Shown here: positions 17,282 to 28,780 of the stretch, in pieces
Numbering within the stretch: the stretch's first letter is position 1
How the letters are laid out: each line of letters opens with the position of its first letter
Source of the DNA: Parvibaculaceae bacterium
Lineage (GTDB): Bacteria; Pseudomonadota; Alphaproteobacteria; Parvibaculales; Parvibaculaceae
DNA length: 64,000 bases
Assembly: GCA_019636015.1 (NCBI GenBank)
Contig: JAHBYJ010000001.1
Span: 1,922,001-1,986,000, forward strand
Direction of reading: 5' to 3'
Made by a program: the position numbers and the translations under genes
Notes under the pieces: generated by a model
What the model was told of the DNA's origin: nothing
What the model saw: only the letters and a program-made list of their open reading frames with translations
Database searches by the model: none

Positions 17282-18532
17282 TCACCCCTTCGGCTTCAGC
17301 AGCACATGCTTCTTCTTGCCGAGCGAGAGCTTAACCACGCCTTCGCCCGTGAGATGCGACAGGGTCAGCGTGAGCTTCTCGTCGCTCACCGCGGCGTCGT
17401 TCACGCGCACGGCGCCGCCCTTGATCTGGCGGCGCGCATCGCTGGTCGAGGCGCAGAGCCCCGCCTGTACCAGCGCCGTCAGAAGCCCGAGCCCGCCCGC
17501 AAGCTCGCCGGTCTCCACCGTCGGCAGGTCGGCGCTGATCGCGCCTTCCTCGAAGGCGGTGCGGGCGGCTTCTGCCGCCTTCTCCGCTTCGGCGCGGCCA
17601 TGCACCATCGCCGTCGTCTCGGTGGCGAGCACCTTCTTCGCCTCGTTGATCTCCGATCCGCCAAGCGCCTCGAGCCGCGCGATCTCGCCGAGCGGCAATT
17701 CCGTGAAGAGCTTGAGGAAGCGGCCGACATCGGCATCTTCCGCATTGCGCCAGTATTGCCAGTAGTCGTAGGGCGACAGCATGTTGGCATTGAGCCAGAC
17801 GGCGCCGGACGCGGTCTTGCCCATCTTCGCGCCCGACGACGTGGTGAGCAGCGGGCTCGTCAGCCCGAAGACCTGCGCGCCCGCCGTGCGCCGCGCGAGC
17901 TCGATGCCGTTGACGATATTGCCCCACTGGTCCGAACCGCCCATCTGCAGCTCGCAGCCATATTGCCGGTTGAGCTCCACGAAGTCGTAGGCCTGCAGGA
18001 TCATGTAGTTGAATTCGAGGAACGACAGGTTCTGCTCCCGGTCGAGCCGCAGCTTCACGCTGTCGAAGGAGAGCATCCGGTTCACTGAGAAATGGCGTCC
18101 GTAGTCGCGCAGGAAATCGATGTACTGAAGCTTGTCCAGCCAGTCGCGATTATTGACCATGATCGCGCCGGTCTTGCCCGCGCCGAAGTCGAGGAACTTC
18201 GCGAACACGTTCTTGATGCCGGCCAGGTTCTCGTCGATCTTCTCGTCGGTGAGCAGCGGCCTGGCTTCGTCGCGGAAGCTCGGATCGCCGATCCGCGTCG
18301 TTCCCCCGCCCATCAGCGCGATGGGCTTGCCACCCGTCCGCTGCAGCCAGCGCAGCATCATGATCTGCATCAGATGGCCGACATGAAGGCTCGGCGCCGT
18401 CGCGTCATAGCCGATATAGCCTGTCAGCACGCGGGTCGCGGCGATCTCGTCCAGCGCGCCCGCATCGGACTGCTGGTGGATGAAGCCGCGCTGCTCGAGT
18501 TCGCGCAGGAAATCGGACTTGAAGCTGGACAT
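17282..18532 (-). CDS. tyrS: Tyrosyl-tRNA synthetase
   Basis: Class Ic synthetase that charges tRNA-Tyr. The ATG at 18532 gives [17 protein letters not shown] and a 416-residue protein of normal length. Motifs: HIGH-type [16 protein letters not shown]-type [16 protein letters not shown], and [11 protein letters not shown] in the tyrosine site. A C-terminal S4-like RNA-binding domain follows ([19 protein letters not shown]). It is divergent from anmK, a common alphaproteobacterial arrangement. Confidence 0.97.
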   Translation of the reverse strand: MSSFKSDFLRELEQRGFIHQQSDAGALDEIAATRVLTGYIGYDATAPSLHVGHLMQIMMLRWLQRTGGKPIALMGGGTTRIGDPSFRDEARPLLTDEKIDENLAGIKNVFAKFLDFGAGKTGAIMVNNRDWLDKLQYIDFLRDYGRHFSVNRMLSFDSVKLRLDREQNLSFLEFNYMILQAYDFVELNRQYGCELQMGGSDQWGNIVNGIELARRTAGAQVFGLTSPLLTTSSGAKMGKTASGAVWLNANMLSPYDYWQYWRNAEDADVGRFLKLFTELPLGEIARLEALGGSEINEAKKVLATETTAMVHGRAEAEKAAEAARTAFEEGAISADLPTVETGELAGGLGLLTALVQAGLCASTSDARRQIKGGAVRVNDAAVSDEKLTLTLSHLTGEGVVKLSLGKKKHVLLKPKG

Positions 18533-18618
18533 GATGATCGCTCGGGTTTCGGATAGGCTGGAATTGGCGGCTGGTGTATCACGGGCCCGCCGCAGGGGCA
18601 AAACGGGCAGACGGCAGA

Positions 18619-19734
18619 ATGATCAGAGCCTTGGGATTGATGAGCGGCACCTCGCTCGACGGGATCGACGCCGCCATCGTGGAGACGGATGGCGAGGGCG
18701 CGGTCAGGCCCGGCCCCTCGGCCTTCGTGCCCTACAAGCCCGAGGAACGGCTGATCCTCTCCATGGCGCTCGAAGCCGCCAAGACCTGGGAGCCGGACGC
18801 CCCCATGCCCGAGGAAATCGCCGAGGCCGAGCGCCACTTCACCCTGGCGAACGCCATCGCGGTCCGCCAGCTCCTCGCCGATGCGGACCTGAAGCCCGCC
18901 GATATCTCGGTGATCGGCTTTCACGGGCAAACCGTGCTCCACCAGCCGGCGCGCCGCCGCACCGTGCAGATCGGCCTTGGCGACGTGCTGGCGCGCCTCA
19001 CCGGCATCGACGTCGTCAACGATTTCCGCAGCGCCGATGTCGCAGCCGGCGGGCAGGGCGCGCCGCTGGTCCCGCTCTATCATCAGGCGCTGGCGCGGAG
19101 CGCGGGAATATCGGAGCCCGTCGCGATCATCAATATCGGCGGCGTCGGCAACATCACCTTTGTCGGCACGGACGGCGCGCTCATCGCCTTCGACACCGGC
19201 CCCGGCAATGCGCTGATCGACGACTGGGCAGAGGCCCATACCGGCGAGCCGGTGGACCGCGACGGCGCAATGGCGGGCGCAGGCGAGGTCGACATGGAGG
19301 CGCTGGAGCGCCTCATGGCGCATCCCTTCTTCGAGGCGCCGCCGCCGAAATCGCTCGACCGCTTTTCCTTCTCGCCCGATGCCGTGAGCCACCTCTCCGC
19401 GCCCGACGGTGCGGCGACCCTCACCGCCTTCACCGTGGAGGCGATCGCGCGCGGCCTCGCCCATGTGCCGGGCGTGCCCTCGCGCTTCATCGTCTGCGGC
19501 GGCGGCCGGCACAACCCGGTGCTGATGTCCATGCTGAGCCGCCGCCTGCAGGGCGGTGTTCTGCCTGCGGAGGATCTCGGCTGGCGCGGCGACGACATAG
19601 AAGCCGAAGCCTTCGCCTACCTCGCCGTCCGCGCCCTCCGCGGCAAACCCCTCAGCCTGCCGGGCACGACAGGCGTGCCGGAGCCCATGCCGGGCGGGCA
19701 GCTGCACCGGGCGGGGAAGGTGTTGGGCGGGTAG
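18619..19734 (+). CDS. anmK: Anhydro-N-acetylmuramic acid kinase
   Basis: Cytoplasmic kinase that hydrolyses and phosphorylates 1,6-anhydro-MurNAc from cell-wall turnover to MurNAc-6-phosphate. The N-terminal ATP-binding loop [21 protein letters not shown] is diagnostic, followed by [53 protein letters not shown] and CGGGRHNP. 371 residues from the chosen ATG. Only 86 bases separate it from the divergent tyrS, so both promoters lie in that gap. Confidence 0.97.
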   Translation: MIRALGLMSGTSLDGIDAAIVETDGEGAVRPGPSAFVPYKPEERLILSMALEAAKTWEPDAPMPEEIAEAERHFTLANAIAVRQLLADADLKPADISVIGFHGQTVLHQPARRRTVQIGLGDVLARLTGIDVVNDFRSADVAAGGQGAPLVPLYHQALARSAGISEPVAIINIGGVGNITFVGTDGALIAFDTGPGNALIDDWAEAHTGEPVDRDGAMAGAGEVDMEALERLMAHPFFEAPPPKSLDRFSFSPDAVSHLSAPDGAATLTAFTVEAIARGLAHVPGVPSRFIVCGGGRHNPVLMSMLSRRLQGGVLPAEDLGWRGDDIEAEAFAYLAVRALRGKPLSLPGTTGVPEPMPGGQLHRAGKVLGG

Positions 19735-19900
19735 GGAAATTGACGTGAAGCGAAATGTTTTCTTTGACCGGACGGAGACGTCGCTAGATCTGAAAACAAG
19801 TGACAACTATCCGCGTCGTAAATTGGACGGATTGCGATACCACTCCTGCAACGCAAATGAGATTTTGGATCAAAACAAAAAAACAATGTAAGTTGGGCAA

Positions 19901-22057
19901 ATGAGCACCCGCTATTTCAACGATAGTCCAATTGAGACGTCAGCCGACGATCAGTACGGGATCACGCCATTCGCACAGTCTTTGGCGAAAGGTATTCTTG
20001 GGATTAGAAATCCTGTAGGCACAACAATCGCATTGAACGGACCTTGGGGAGTCGGCAAGAGCAGTACCGTAAACATCATACGAGCCGAACTGGAGAAAGC
20101 GGACGACAAAAAACTCATCATCTCGGATTTTAAATGCTGGTGGTATCGGGGTGAAGAAGCGCTCGCGCTTGCATTCCTGCAAAATCTCCATGCTGTTTTG
20201 AGCGATTCATTAAAAGACAAGGTGAAGGGGCTTGTCCCGAAACTCGGGCGAGGGATGCTGCAAGCTGGCCCCGTAATCGGTGCCGCAGTCGCGCTCACGT
20301 CGGCAGCACAGTTTGCGCCATTTATGACCGCATCCACCGGCTTTGCCAGACGGTTTTTCAATGACAGCGATACGCTCGAAAAGACGTTCAGTAAACTTTC
20401 AAAAGTACTCCAAGAAGAAAAACGCCGCTTTCTTATCATTATCGACGATATTGACCGCCTGAGCCCCGATGAAGCATTGGCCATTTTCCGTATGGTGAAA
20501 TCCGTCGGTCGTTTGCCAAATGTCATGTATCTACTTGTATTGGATAGATTGCTCGCAGAGCAGGCTGTGGCTGAGCGATATCCATCGGAAGGGCCACACT
20601 TTCTCGAGAAGATCATTCAGGCGAGCTTCGATATTCCCCTACCACTCAGGACTGATTTGAATCGTGCTGTTCTTTCCGCAATTGAAACTACATGCGGATC
20701 GCCAGGCGAGGATCAATTGCGGCGTATGCTGAACCTGTTTCATGATGTCGTTGCACCATATCTAACTACGCCAAGGCATGTGGTACGTTTTCAAAATGCC
20801 ATTAGCTTAACTTGGCCTGCGATTGCTGGTGAAATCAGTCTTGCCGATTTCATTGCTCTAGAGACGCTTCGACTATACGAACCCTCGACATTTCAAACGA
20901 TTCGATCAAATAAGATAAATCTATGTGGTCTTCGAGATCGCAATGGCGGCCGCCACAGGGAAGACGATTCCAGATTCGATCCCTTCCTTGGTTCAGTCGA
21001 CGATGGTAGAAAGGAAACTATCCGGATCGCGCTACAGCGTCTGTTTCCCCGGATGGAAGACATGGGATACAGCGGCGGCTTCTTAGATCGATGGGACGCC
21101 GAGCGCAGGGTATGCATTGAAGCGCACTTTGACACATATTTCCGCATGTCGTTGAGTGACGAAACGCTCTCAATGGAGTCTATCGACCAACTCATTGGTC
21201 GCGCGGATGATCGCGACTTCATTCAGAGGACTTTTCGAAGGGCAGCCGAAGAAAGGCGTCGCACCGGCACGTCTATGGTGCCGGTGCTCCTGGATGAATT
21301 GATCACGCACGCTTTGCGTGTTGAACGCGAGAAGGTCGAGTCGCTGATTGGCGCTCTATTCGAAATACACGACGAAATCGATCTCGATATCGATCGAGGG
21401 CACGGAATGCTCGCGATCGAAGATACTACTTTGCGGTATCATTGGCTCATCCGCCGATTAACCAATGACCGCTTCACGCTAGATGAGCGGACTGCGCTAT
21501 ACATGTCCGCCATCACTGATGCTTCGCTCGGTTGGCTGGTCAGCTTTACTAATTCCGCTCGCGATGACTATTGCGAGCGGGAGGATGGTCCTCAACGCGA
21601 GGAAGACTGTCTGATTAGCGAGAACGCAGTTGCAACTCTAGTTGGCCTTGCGATTGCAGCTATTCGGACCGCAGCAGCAGATGAGTCTCTGTTGGATCAC
21701 AAGGACCTCATCTACATCCTCTATCGCTGGCGGGACTTTGCGGACAATGATCCGACAGAAGTGCGCGCCTGGACAGACCCGCTGCTTAGCAACGAAAAGG
21801 CGCTTATTATCTTTGCAAAGGGTTTTACGGGCGAGTCTTGGTCGCAGGGTATGGGATTTGTTGGGCTCGGCGATCGTGTCGCGCAACGACATGTGCGAGC
21901 TCAAATAAATGAAAACACGAATATTCTCGACGTTGATCGATTTCGTACGGAATTGGAGCGCCTTCAGGCTAGTGGTCAATTGGACGAGCCTAATCAAAAG
22001 GTGATTGATGATTTTCTTGCGGCGTGGGATCGTCGTCGGCAAGGGCGTGATGACTGA
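19901..22057 (+). CDS. KAP family P-loop NTPase (accessory, putative defence)
   Basis: 718 residues. Walker A is GPWGVGKSS (47-55) and Walker B is FLIIIDDIDRL (177-187), with FKCWWYRGEEALALAFLQNL between them and a hydrophobic stretch (about 118-142) of the kind KAP NTPases insert between the two motifs; membrane association is likely. VLDRLLAEQAV and HFLEKIIQASFDIPLP follow, as in other KAP proteins (the family that includes the phage-exclusion protein PifA). The C-terminal half is helical with no domain I recognise. Base composition is clearly AT-richer than neighbours and the flanks are non-coding, with a palindromic half-element downstream, all signs of transfer. A defence role is inference. 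Confidence 0.85.
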   Translation: MSTRYFNDSPIETSADDQYGITPFAQSLAKGILGIRNPVGTTIALNGPWGVGKSSTVNIIRAELEKADDKKLIISDFKCWWYRGEEALALAFLQNLHAVLSDSLKDKVKGLVPKLGRGMLQAGPVIGAAVALTSAAQFAPFMTASTGFARRFFNDSDTLEKTFSKLSKVLQEEKRRFLIIIDDIDRLSPDEALAIFRMVKSVGRLPNVMYLLVLDRLLAEQAVAERYPSEGPHFLEKIIQASFDIPLPLRTDLNRAVLSAIETTCGSPGEDQLRRMLNLFHDVVAPYLTTPRHVVRFQNAISLTWPAIAGEISLADFIALETLRLYEPSTFQTIRSNKINLCGLRDRNGGRHREDDSRFDPFLGSVDDGRKETIRIALQRLFPRMEDMGYSGGFLDRWDAERRVCIEAHFDTYFRMSLSDETLSMESIDQLIGRADDRDFIQRTFRRAAEERRRTGTSMVPVLLDELITHALRVEREKVESLIGALFEIHDEIDLDIDRGHGMLAIEDTTLRYHWLIRRLTNDRFTLDERTALYMSAITDASLGWLVSFTNSARDDYCEREDGPQREEDCLISENAVATLVGLAIAAIRTAAADESLLDHKDLIYILYRWRDFADNDPTEVRAWTDPLLSNEKALIIFAKGFTGESWSQGMGFVGLGDRVAQRHVRAQINENTNILDVDRFRTELERLQASGQLDEPNQKVIDDFLAAWDRRRQGRDD

Positions 22058-22155
22058 ACGGTTATATTCTAGTCACCCAGCAATTATCGCTTTGATGTCG
22101 AAATTGGTGCGAGGCCGTGCTTCGAGCACCTTTTCTTTCTCAGTACGCAGAAAGA

Positions 22156-22188
22156 CGTGGATGGCCCGGACGAGCCGGGCCATGACGG
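22156..22188. repeat. Single-arm copy of the palindromic repeat
   Basis: The 9-5-9 hairpin ATGGCCCGG-ACGAG-CCGGGCCAT (22161-22183) with GTGG before and GACGG after matches the right arm of the repeat at 6383-6509 in layout and flanks. Only one arm is present. It sits about 100 bases downstream of the KAP NTPase gene. Confidence 0.65.
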
Positions 22189-22216
22189 TTTTGGGGTAGT
22201 GGGTTAGAGAGCCCCC

Positions 22217-22489
22217 TCAAACCTTCTCCGTCTCCTTCGGCTTCGAAGCGGCGCGGGGTTTTTTCTCGGCTTTGGGTTTGGGCAGGAGGCGGAAGCGGGA
22301 CTGGCACCAGGCGAAGTCCACGCCGACATCGAGCAGCGCGTCGGAGCGGCCGCAGGGGCAGGCGAAGTCCATCACCGCGAAGACGACATAGGTCTCGCCG
22401 GCCTGCAGCGGCACCGGCCAGCCCGTCACATGGTTCGGCGCGGCATTGACGCAAAGAACGAGATCGCCGGGGCCGATTGCGTCGCTCAT
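22217..22489 (-). CDS. Small conserved-looking protein with four Cys, unknown function
   Basis: 90 residues from the second in-frame ATG (MSDAIGPGDLVLCVN); an upstream ATG at 22498 adds three residues. The layout is a beta-rich core: GDLVLCVNAAP, LQAGETYVVFAV, CPCGRSDALLDVGV, WCQSRFRLLPKP, then a Lys/Pro-rich tail. Small proteins of this build (short SH3-like beta domain ending in an RFR motif) occur in alphaproteobacteria and their phages. The CPCG pair suggests possible metal binding, but only one further pair of Cys is present. It may be co-transcribed with the hydrolase upstream on the same strand. No function assigned. Confidence 0.6.
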   Translation of the reverse strand: MSDAIGPGDLVLCVNAAPNHVTGWPVPLQAGETYVVFAVMDFACPCGRSDALLDVGVDFAWCQSRFRLLPKPKAEKKPRAASKPKETEKV

Positions 22490-22574
22490 GGCTTCCATCC
22501 CTTGGGCCTTGTTCCGGGGAGAGAATAGACCGCGCGCCGCGAGCGGGGAAGATCGCTAACCAGCGAACAGCGTC

Positions 22575-23231
22575 TCACCCCTTCTCGGGCGCGGCGGCGA
22601 GGCGCTTGTCGAGATAGGCGCCGACGGTGGCCGCCAGCGGCTCGAGCTTCGTCTCGAAGAAGTGGTTGGCGCCGTCCACCGTCGCATGCTCGATGGTGAT
22701 GCCCTTCTGCGTCTTGAGGCGCTCCACGAGCTTCAGCACATCGGCCTGCGGCGCCACCTGGTCGATGCCGCCATTGATGATGATGCCGGAGGAGGGGCAG
22801 GGCGCGAGGAAGGAGAAGTCGTACATGTTGGCGGGCGGCGCGACCGAGATGAAACCCTCGATTTCCGGCCGGCGCATCAGCACCTGCATGGCGATCCAGG
22901 CGCCGAAGGAAAAGCCGCCGATCCAGCACTGCGAGGCGTCGGAATTCTGCGACTGCAGCCAGTCGAGCGCGGAGGCTGCGTCCGAGAGTTCCCCGATGCC
23001 GGAATCGAAGGCGCCCTGGCTCCGCCCCACGCCCCGGAAATTGAACCGCAGCACCGAAAAGCCCCGCTGCACGAAGGCCTGAAACAGGGCATAGGTGACC
23101 GGGTTGTTCATGGTCCCGCCGAATTGCGGATGCGGGTGAAGCACCAGCGCCACCGGCGAATTGGCCTTCTTGCTGTGGTGATAGCGGCCTTCGATACGGC
23201 CGGCCGGACCATTGAAAATCACTTCGGGCAT
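22575..23231 (-). CDS. Alpha/beta hydrolase (COG2945-type)
   Basis: 218 residues with the alpha/beta hydrolase fold: LVLHPHPQFGGTMNNPV near the oxyanion hole, FNFRGVGRSQG, nucleophile elbow GGFSFGAWIA (Ser in GFSFG), acid in INGGIDQVAP, and His in VDGANHFFETKL. This is the small cytoplasmic family with HPHP near the N-terminus; natural substrates are not known. It has no signal peptide. It is followed by the small four-Cys gene. Confidence 0.88.
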   Translation of the reverse strand: MPEVIFNGPAGRIEGRYHHSKKANSPVALVLHPHPQFGGTMNNPVTYALFQAFVQRGFSVLRFNFRGVGRSQGAFDSGIGELSDAASALDWLQSQNSDASQCWIGGFSFGAWIAMQVLMRRPEIEGFISVAPPANMYDFSFLAPCPSSGIIINGGIDQVAPQADVLKLVERLKTQKGITIEHATVDGANHFFETKLEPLAATVGAYLDKRLAAAPEKG

Positions 23232-23540
23232 GTCTGGGTCTGCTTCGGTTCAAGCGTTACTGGGCGGGTGCGAAATTCCGACTGTGGCAATCGGACAATT
23301 TTCCGCGAGAATCGGCCATCCCCTCTGGAAATACCGTCAGGAGATGTTAAGTAGTTGACTAGGGAGCTAGGAAATTCTAAGGCCTAGCCCCTGAGGCCCG
23401 CCGACGGGAAGGCCGGAACCGCCCCGAAAGGGCCGGAAATCCGGGCTGCCTTGGCGCCGGGCGCACGTTCTTAACACAGGCGATGGCCGGTTGTGCAAGC
23501 TTTTGGACCCGTCTCGCCCCGTCCATGAAGGAGTTGCCCC
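23232..23540. other. Divergent intergenic region before the Fe-S operon
   Basis: Non-coding stretch between the hydrolase gene and iscR. It holds a TTGACTA sequence at 23355-23361, which could be a -35 element (17 bases before TAAGGC) or, since GACTA occurs in IscR type 1 half-sites, part of an autoregulatory IscR site. A partner half-site is not clear. A clean Shine-Dalgarno AAGGAG (23528-23533) precedes the GTG of iscR. Confidence 0.4.
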
Positions 23541-24014
23541 GTGAAACTCACCACGAAGGGACGTTATGCGGTGATGGCGATGGCGGACCTCGCCCGCCAT
23601 TCGAGCGGCAGCCCGGTGGCGCTGGCCGAAATCGCGGACCGGCAGGAAATCTCGCTCTCCTATCTGGAGCAGCTTTTCGCAAAGCTCCGGCGCGGCGACC
23701 TCGTGAAAAGCGTGCGCGGCCCCGGCGGCGGCTATCTCCTGTCGCGCGACGCGGACGATATTCGCATTTCGGACGTGATCCTCGCGGTGGATGAGCCGAT
23801 CAAGGCGACGCGCTGCGAACTCGGCTCGCCCAAGGGCTGCATGCCGTCCTCCGGCCGCTGTATCACCCATGATCTCTGGGAAGGCCTGAGCCACCACATC
23901 CAGCTTTATCTGGGCTCCGTCTCGCTCGGCGACGTGATCGGCGGGCGCATGGCCGGCAAGCAGATGGCGGTGGACGGCCCGGCCCGCAAGGCGGCGGCCC
24001 TCGCCGCGGACTGA
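23541..24014 (+). CDS. iscR: Rrf2 family Fe-S-sensing regulator, IscR type
   Basis: 157-residue winged-helix regulator. The N-terminal MKLTTKGRYAVMAMADLA and the HTH (VALAEIADRQEISLSYLEQLFAKLRRGDLVKSVRGPGGGYLL) are typical of IscR. Candidate [2Fe-2S] ligands are C92, C100, C107 and H110, the same order as E. coli IscR (C92, C98, C104, H107) but with wider spacing. As first gene of the Fe-S assembly operon it probably represses the operon when clusters are sufficient. GTG start with AAGGAG 7 bases upstream. Confidence 0.92.
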   Translation: MKLTTKGRYAVMAMADLARHSSGSPVALAEIADRQEISLSYLEQLFAKLRRGDLVKSVRGPGGGYLLSRDADDIRISDVILAVDEPIKATRCELGSPKGCMPSSGRCITHDLWEGLSHHIQLYLGSVSLGDVIGGRMAGKQMAVDGPARKAAALAAD

Positions 24015-24048
24015 TCCGCCCGGCCCGCAGACAAGCAAGCAGAGGCAC

Positions 24049-25236
24049 ATGACGGCGACACGCGCCTATATGGACCACAATGCGACGACACCGCTCCGCC
24101 CCGAGGCGCGCGCGGCGGTGCTCTCGGCGCTCGATGTCCTGGGTAATCCCTCCTCGGTCCATGCCGAGGGGCGGGCGGCGCGCGCGCTGATCGAAAAGGC
24201 GCGGGGAGAGGTGGCAAGGCTCGCCGGCGCCAAGCCCGCCGAAGTGAGCTTCACGAGCGGCGGCACGGAAGCCGCCCGCATGGCGTTTCACGCGGCGCGC
24301 GAGGCGCAGGGCGTGACGCGGCTCATCGTGAGCGCGGTGGAGCATGAGGCGGTCCGCGCGTCTGCCGAGGCGAGCGGATTGCCGGTGACGGTGTTGCCCG
24401 TGGACGGCGAAGGCCGCGCGGATCTCGCCGCGCTGAAGACGCTGCTTGAGGCAGGTGAGGGCAAGGCGCTGGTGGCGCTGATGCTCGCGAATAACGAGAC
24501 CGGCGTGATCGAGCCCGTGGCCGCCGCCGCGCGGATCGCGCATGAGGCGGGCGCGCTGCTTCTGTGCGACGCCGTGCAGGCGGCAGGCAAGATACCGCTC
24601 GATTTTGCGGGCCTTGGCGCAGACATGATGCTGCTTGCCGGCCACAAGCTCGGCGCACCGCTCGGCACGGGCGCGCTTGTCATCCGCGAGGGGCTGCCTT
24701 TCGCCGCGCTCGCCGTGGGCGGCGGACAGGAAATGCGCCGCCGCGCGGGCAGCGAGAATGTGAGCGGTATCGCGGGCTTCGGCGCCGCGGCGCTTGCGGC
24801 GATGCAAGGCCTTGAAGAGTTTGCCGCGCTTGGCCATCTCCGGGAGAGGCTGGAAGCGGAGATCGCGGGTCATGCGCCCGATGCCGTTTTCTTCGGGCAG
24901 AAGGCGGACCGGCTGGCGAATACATGTTATGTCGCCGCACCCGGCCTCGACGCCGAAACGCTGCTGATGGCGCTCGATCTCGATGGCATCGCTGTCAGCG
25001 CCGGTGCGGCCTGTTCTTCCGGCAAGGTCCGCAGCCCCCGCGTGCTCGAAGCGATGGGCGTCGCCCCCGCGCTCTCGAAAGGCGCCGTGCGGGTGAGCCT
25101 CGGCTGGACGAGCCGGGCAGAGGATGTAGACCGTTTCGTCGCGAGTTGGTGCCGCGCCTATGACCGGGCGAAGGCGAAACTGAATGCGACTGTAAATGCG
25201 CGCGCGCCAAGGCCGCTCGCATCTGTGGAGAGTTGA
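24049..25236 (+). CDS. iscS: Cysteine desulfurase, NifS/IscS-type (group I)
   Basis: PLP enzyme that removes sulfur from cysteine to supply persulfide for Fe-S assembly. Motifs: [47 protein letters not shown], and the PLP-lysine segment [16 protein letters not shown]; the sulfur-accepting Cys lies in [16 protein letters not shown]. It is a second desulfurase in an operon that also encodes SufS. The stop is separated from sufB by a single base. Confidence 0.93.
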   Translation: MTATRAYMDHNATTPLRPEARAAVLSALDVLGNPSSVHAEGRAARALIEKARGEVARLAGAKPAEVSFTSGGTEAARMAFHAAREAQGVTRLIVSAVEHEAVRASAEASGLPVTVLPVDGEGRADLAALKTLLEAGEGKALVALMLANNETGVIEPVAAAARIAHEAGALLLCDAVQAAGKIPLDFAGLGADMMLLAGHKLGAPLGTGALVIREGLPFAALAVGGGQEMRRRAGSENVSGIAGFGAAALAAMQGLEEFAALGHLRERLEAEIAGHAPDAVFFGQKADRLANTCYVAAPGLDAETLLMALDLDGIAVSAGAACSSGKVRSPRVLEAMGVAPALSKGAVRVSLGWTSRAEDVDRFVASWCRAYDRAKAKLNATVNARAPRPLASVES

Positions 25237-25237
25237 T

Positions 25238-26686
<1,449 letters not shown>

Positions 26687-26711
26687 GACGTTTGAAGTGA
26701 AAGAAGTGACC

Positions 26712-27461
26712 ATGCTTGAGATCAGAAACCTGCACGCGAAAGTGGACGGCAAGGAAATCCTGAAAGGGATCGACCTCGACATCCGTGCGGGCGAAGTGCA
26801 CGCCATCATGGGGCCGAACGGCTCCGGCAAGTCGACGCTCTCCTATGTGCTGGCGGGCCGCGAGGGCTACGAGGTCACGGAAGGTACGATCCGCTTCAAG
26901 GGCCGCGACCCGATGGAGATGGGCGTGGACGAGCGCGCGGCGGCGGGCGTCTTTCTCGCCTTCCAGTATCCGCTGGAGATTCCGGGCGTGACGACGATGA
27001 CCTTCCTCAAGACGGCGCTCAATGCGCAAAGGAAGGCGCGCGGCGAAGAGGAACTCGATGCCGTGCGTTTCCTGAAGCTCGTGCGCGAGAAGGCGAAGCC
27101 GCTCAACGTCACCGACGACATGCTGAAGCGCGCCCTCAATGTCGGCTATTCCGGCGGCGAGAAAAAGCGTGCCGAGGTGCTGCAGATGTCGCTGCTTGAG
27201 CCCGCGCTCTGCGTGCTCGACGAAACCGATTCCGGCCTCGACATCGATGCGCTGAAAACGGTCGCAGAAGGCGTGAACGCGCTGCGCTCGCCCGAGCGCG
27301 CGATGATCGTCATCACCCATTATCAGCGCCTGCTCGACTATATCGTGCCGGATGTCGTGCATGTTCTGTCCAAGGGACGCATCGTGAAGACGGGCGGCAA
27401 GGAGCTGGCGCTCGAACTCGAGAAATCCGGCTACGCCGCCTATGGCGCGGACGCCGCGTGA
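26712..27461 (+). CDS. sufC: SufC, ABC-type ATPase of the Fe-S scaffold
   Basis: 249-residue soluble ABC ATPase that drives SufBCD. Walker A GPNGSGKST, signature LNVGYSGGEKKRAEVLQMSLL, Walker B LCVLDETDSGLDIDAL, and the switch-His region VITHYQRLLDYI. The ATG at 26712 (MLEIRNLHAKVDGKE) gives the normal length; an upstream in-frame ATG at 26697-region only adds a short unconserved tail. The stop overlaps the sufD GTG by 4 bases. Confidence 0.97.
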   Translation: MLEIRNLHAKVDGKEILKGIDLDIRAGEVHAIMGPNGSGKSTLSYVLAGREGYEVTEGTIRFKGRDPMEMGVDERAAAGVFLAFQYPLEIPGVTTMTFLKTALNAQRKARGEEELDAVRFLKLVREKAKPLNVTDDMLKRALNVGYSGGEKKRAEVLQMSLLEPALCVLDETDSGLDIDALKTVAEGVNALRSPERAMIVITHYQRLLDYIVPDVVHVLSKGRIVKTGGKELALELEKSGYAAYGADAA

Positions 27462-28780
27462 GTGAGGCCATGAACGACAAGGCGACGGCAAGTTTTGTGA
27501 CGGCTTTCGAAACGGCGGGCAACGCATTGCCCGGTGCCGGCAGCTGGCTTGCGCGCCGCCGCGCGGATGCGATTAAGGCTTTCGCGCAAGCGGGACTGCC
27601 GCATCGCCGCCTCGAGGACTGGAAATACACCGACCTTCGCCAGGCGCTCGACAAGGCCGCGTTCGCACCCGCGCCTGAACACAAGGGCGCGGTGATCCTG
27701 CCGGAAACGCGAGGCGCCGTCGCCTTCGCAGGCATCGACGCGCACAAGCTCGTTTTCGTGAATGGCCGCTTCCATGAGGGCCTGTCGGATATGGCGCGTC
27801 TCCCCAAGGGCGTGGAGCTTCACCGCCTTGCCGATGTGCTGAGCGAGCAATGGGCCAAAGCCCTGATAGAGCGCCGCATGGACGAGGCGCGGCAGGCGGA
27901 GAACATCGTAGAACTCAATACCGCGCTGATGGCGGACGGCATGGCTCTGCGCATCCGCAAGGGCGTCAGGCTCGACAAGCCGCTCCATCTCGTGTTTGTC
28001 GCGGCCGACGCAGGTGCCTCGCATACGCGCAATCTTGTGCTGCTGGAGGAGGGTACCGAAGCCTCGATCCTCGAAAGCCATCTGGGCGGCAAGGCCGCGC
28101 TCGCCGATATCGTCACCGACATCGAACTCGACGCGGATGCGACGCTCCTCCACGCGAAGCTGCAGGATGAAACGGCGGATAGCGTTCACCTTTCGACGCT
28201 GCGCGCAACGCTCGCCGGAAAGGCGCGGCTTGGAAGCTTCACGCTGACGCTTGGCTGCGGCTTGTCGCGCGCGCAGAACTTCATCCGTTTCGCGGGCGAG
28301 GGCGCGCATGCGAGCGTCGACGGCGCTTACGCGCTTCGTGCAAAGCAGCATTTCGACACCTTCTCCGTGGTCGATCACGCCGTTCCCGGCTGCACCAGCC
28401 ACACCATGTTCAAAGGTGTGCTGGACGGCGAGGCGGAAGGCGTGTTCCAGGGCAAGGTGATCGTGCGCCCCGATGCGCAGAAGACCGATGGCCGCCAGAT
28501 GACGCAGGCGCTGCTCCTCTCGCGCGATGCTTCGATGAACGCGAAGCCCGAACTCGAAATCTATGCGGACGATGTGCAATGCGCGCACGGCTCGACGGTG
28601 GGCGAGCTGTCGAAGGACGCAATCTTCTATCTGCGCTCGCGCGGTATTCCCGATGCGGAGGCCCGCCGCCTGCTCGTGCTCGCCTTCCTCGACGAAGCGA
28701 TCGAACTCGCGCCGCATGAAAAGGTCCGGGAAATCTTCCGCGATCTCGTTTCCGGCTGGTTCGGGGAGGCAGCATCATGA
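27458..28780 (+). CDS. sufD: SufD, Fe-S scaffold subunit
   Basis: 440-residue SufB paralogue in the SufBC2D complex. N-terminal helical part (PHRRLEDWKYTDLRQAL is a family hallmark), then the beta-helix core, and the C-terminal HGSTVGELSKDAIFYLRSRGI, DAEARRLLVLAFL. The GTG overlaps the sufC stop as GTGA; an ATG at 27470 is an alternative four codons later. The stop overlaps the sufS ATG by 4 bases. Confidence 0.95.
   Translation: MSEAMNDKATASFVTAFETAGNALPGAGSWLARRRADAIKAFAQAGLPHRRLEDWKYTDLRQALDKAAFAPAPEHKGAVILPETRGAVAFAGIDAHKLVFVNGRFHEGLSDMARLPKGVELHRLADVLSEQWAKALIERRMDEARQAENIVELNTALMADGMALRIRKGVRLDKPLHLVFVAADAGASHTRNLVLLEEGTEASILESHLGGKAALADIVTDIELDADATLLHAKLQDETADSVHLSTLRATLAGKARLGSFTLTLGCGLSRAQNFIRFAGEGAHASVDGAYALRAKQHFDTFSVVDHAVPGCTSHTMFKGVLDGEAEGVFQGKVIVRPDAQKTDGRQMTQALLLSRDASMNAKPELEIYADDVQCAHGSTVGELSKDAIFYLRSRGIPDAEARRLLVLAFLDEAIELAPHEKVREIFRDLVSGWFGEAAS

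Noticed and set aside
23355..23383. TTGACT-17-TAAGGC as the iscR promoter
   Set aside because: The -10 match is poor and I cannot separate promoter from IscR half-site by eye; left as a note on the intergenic region.
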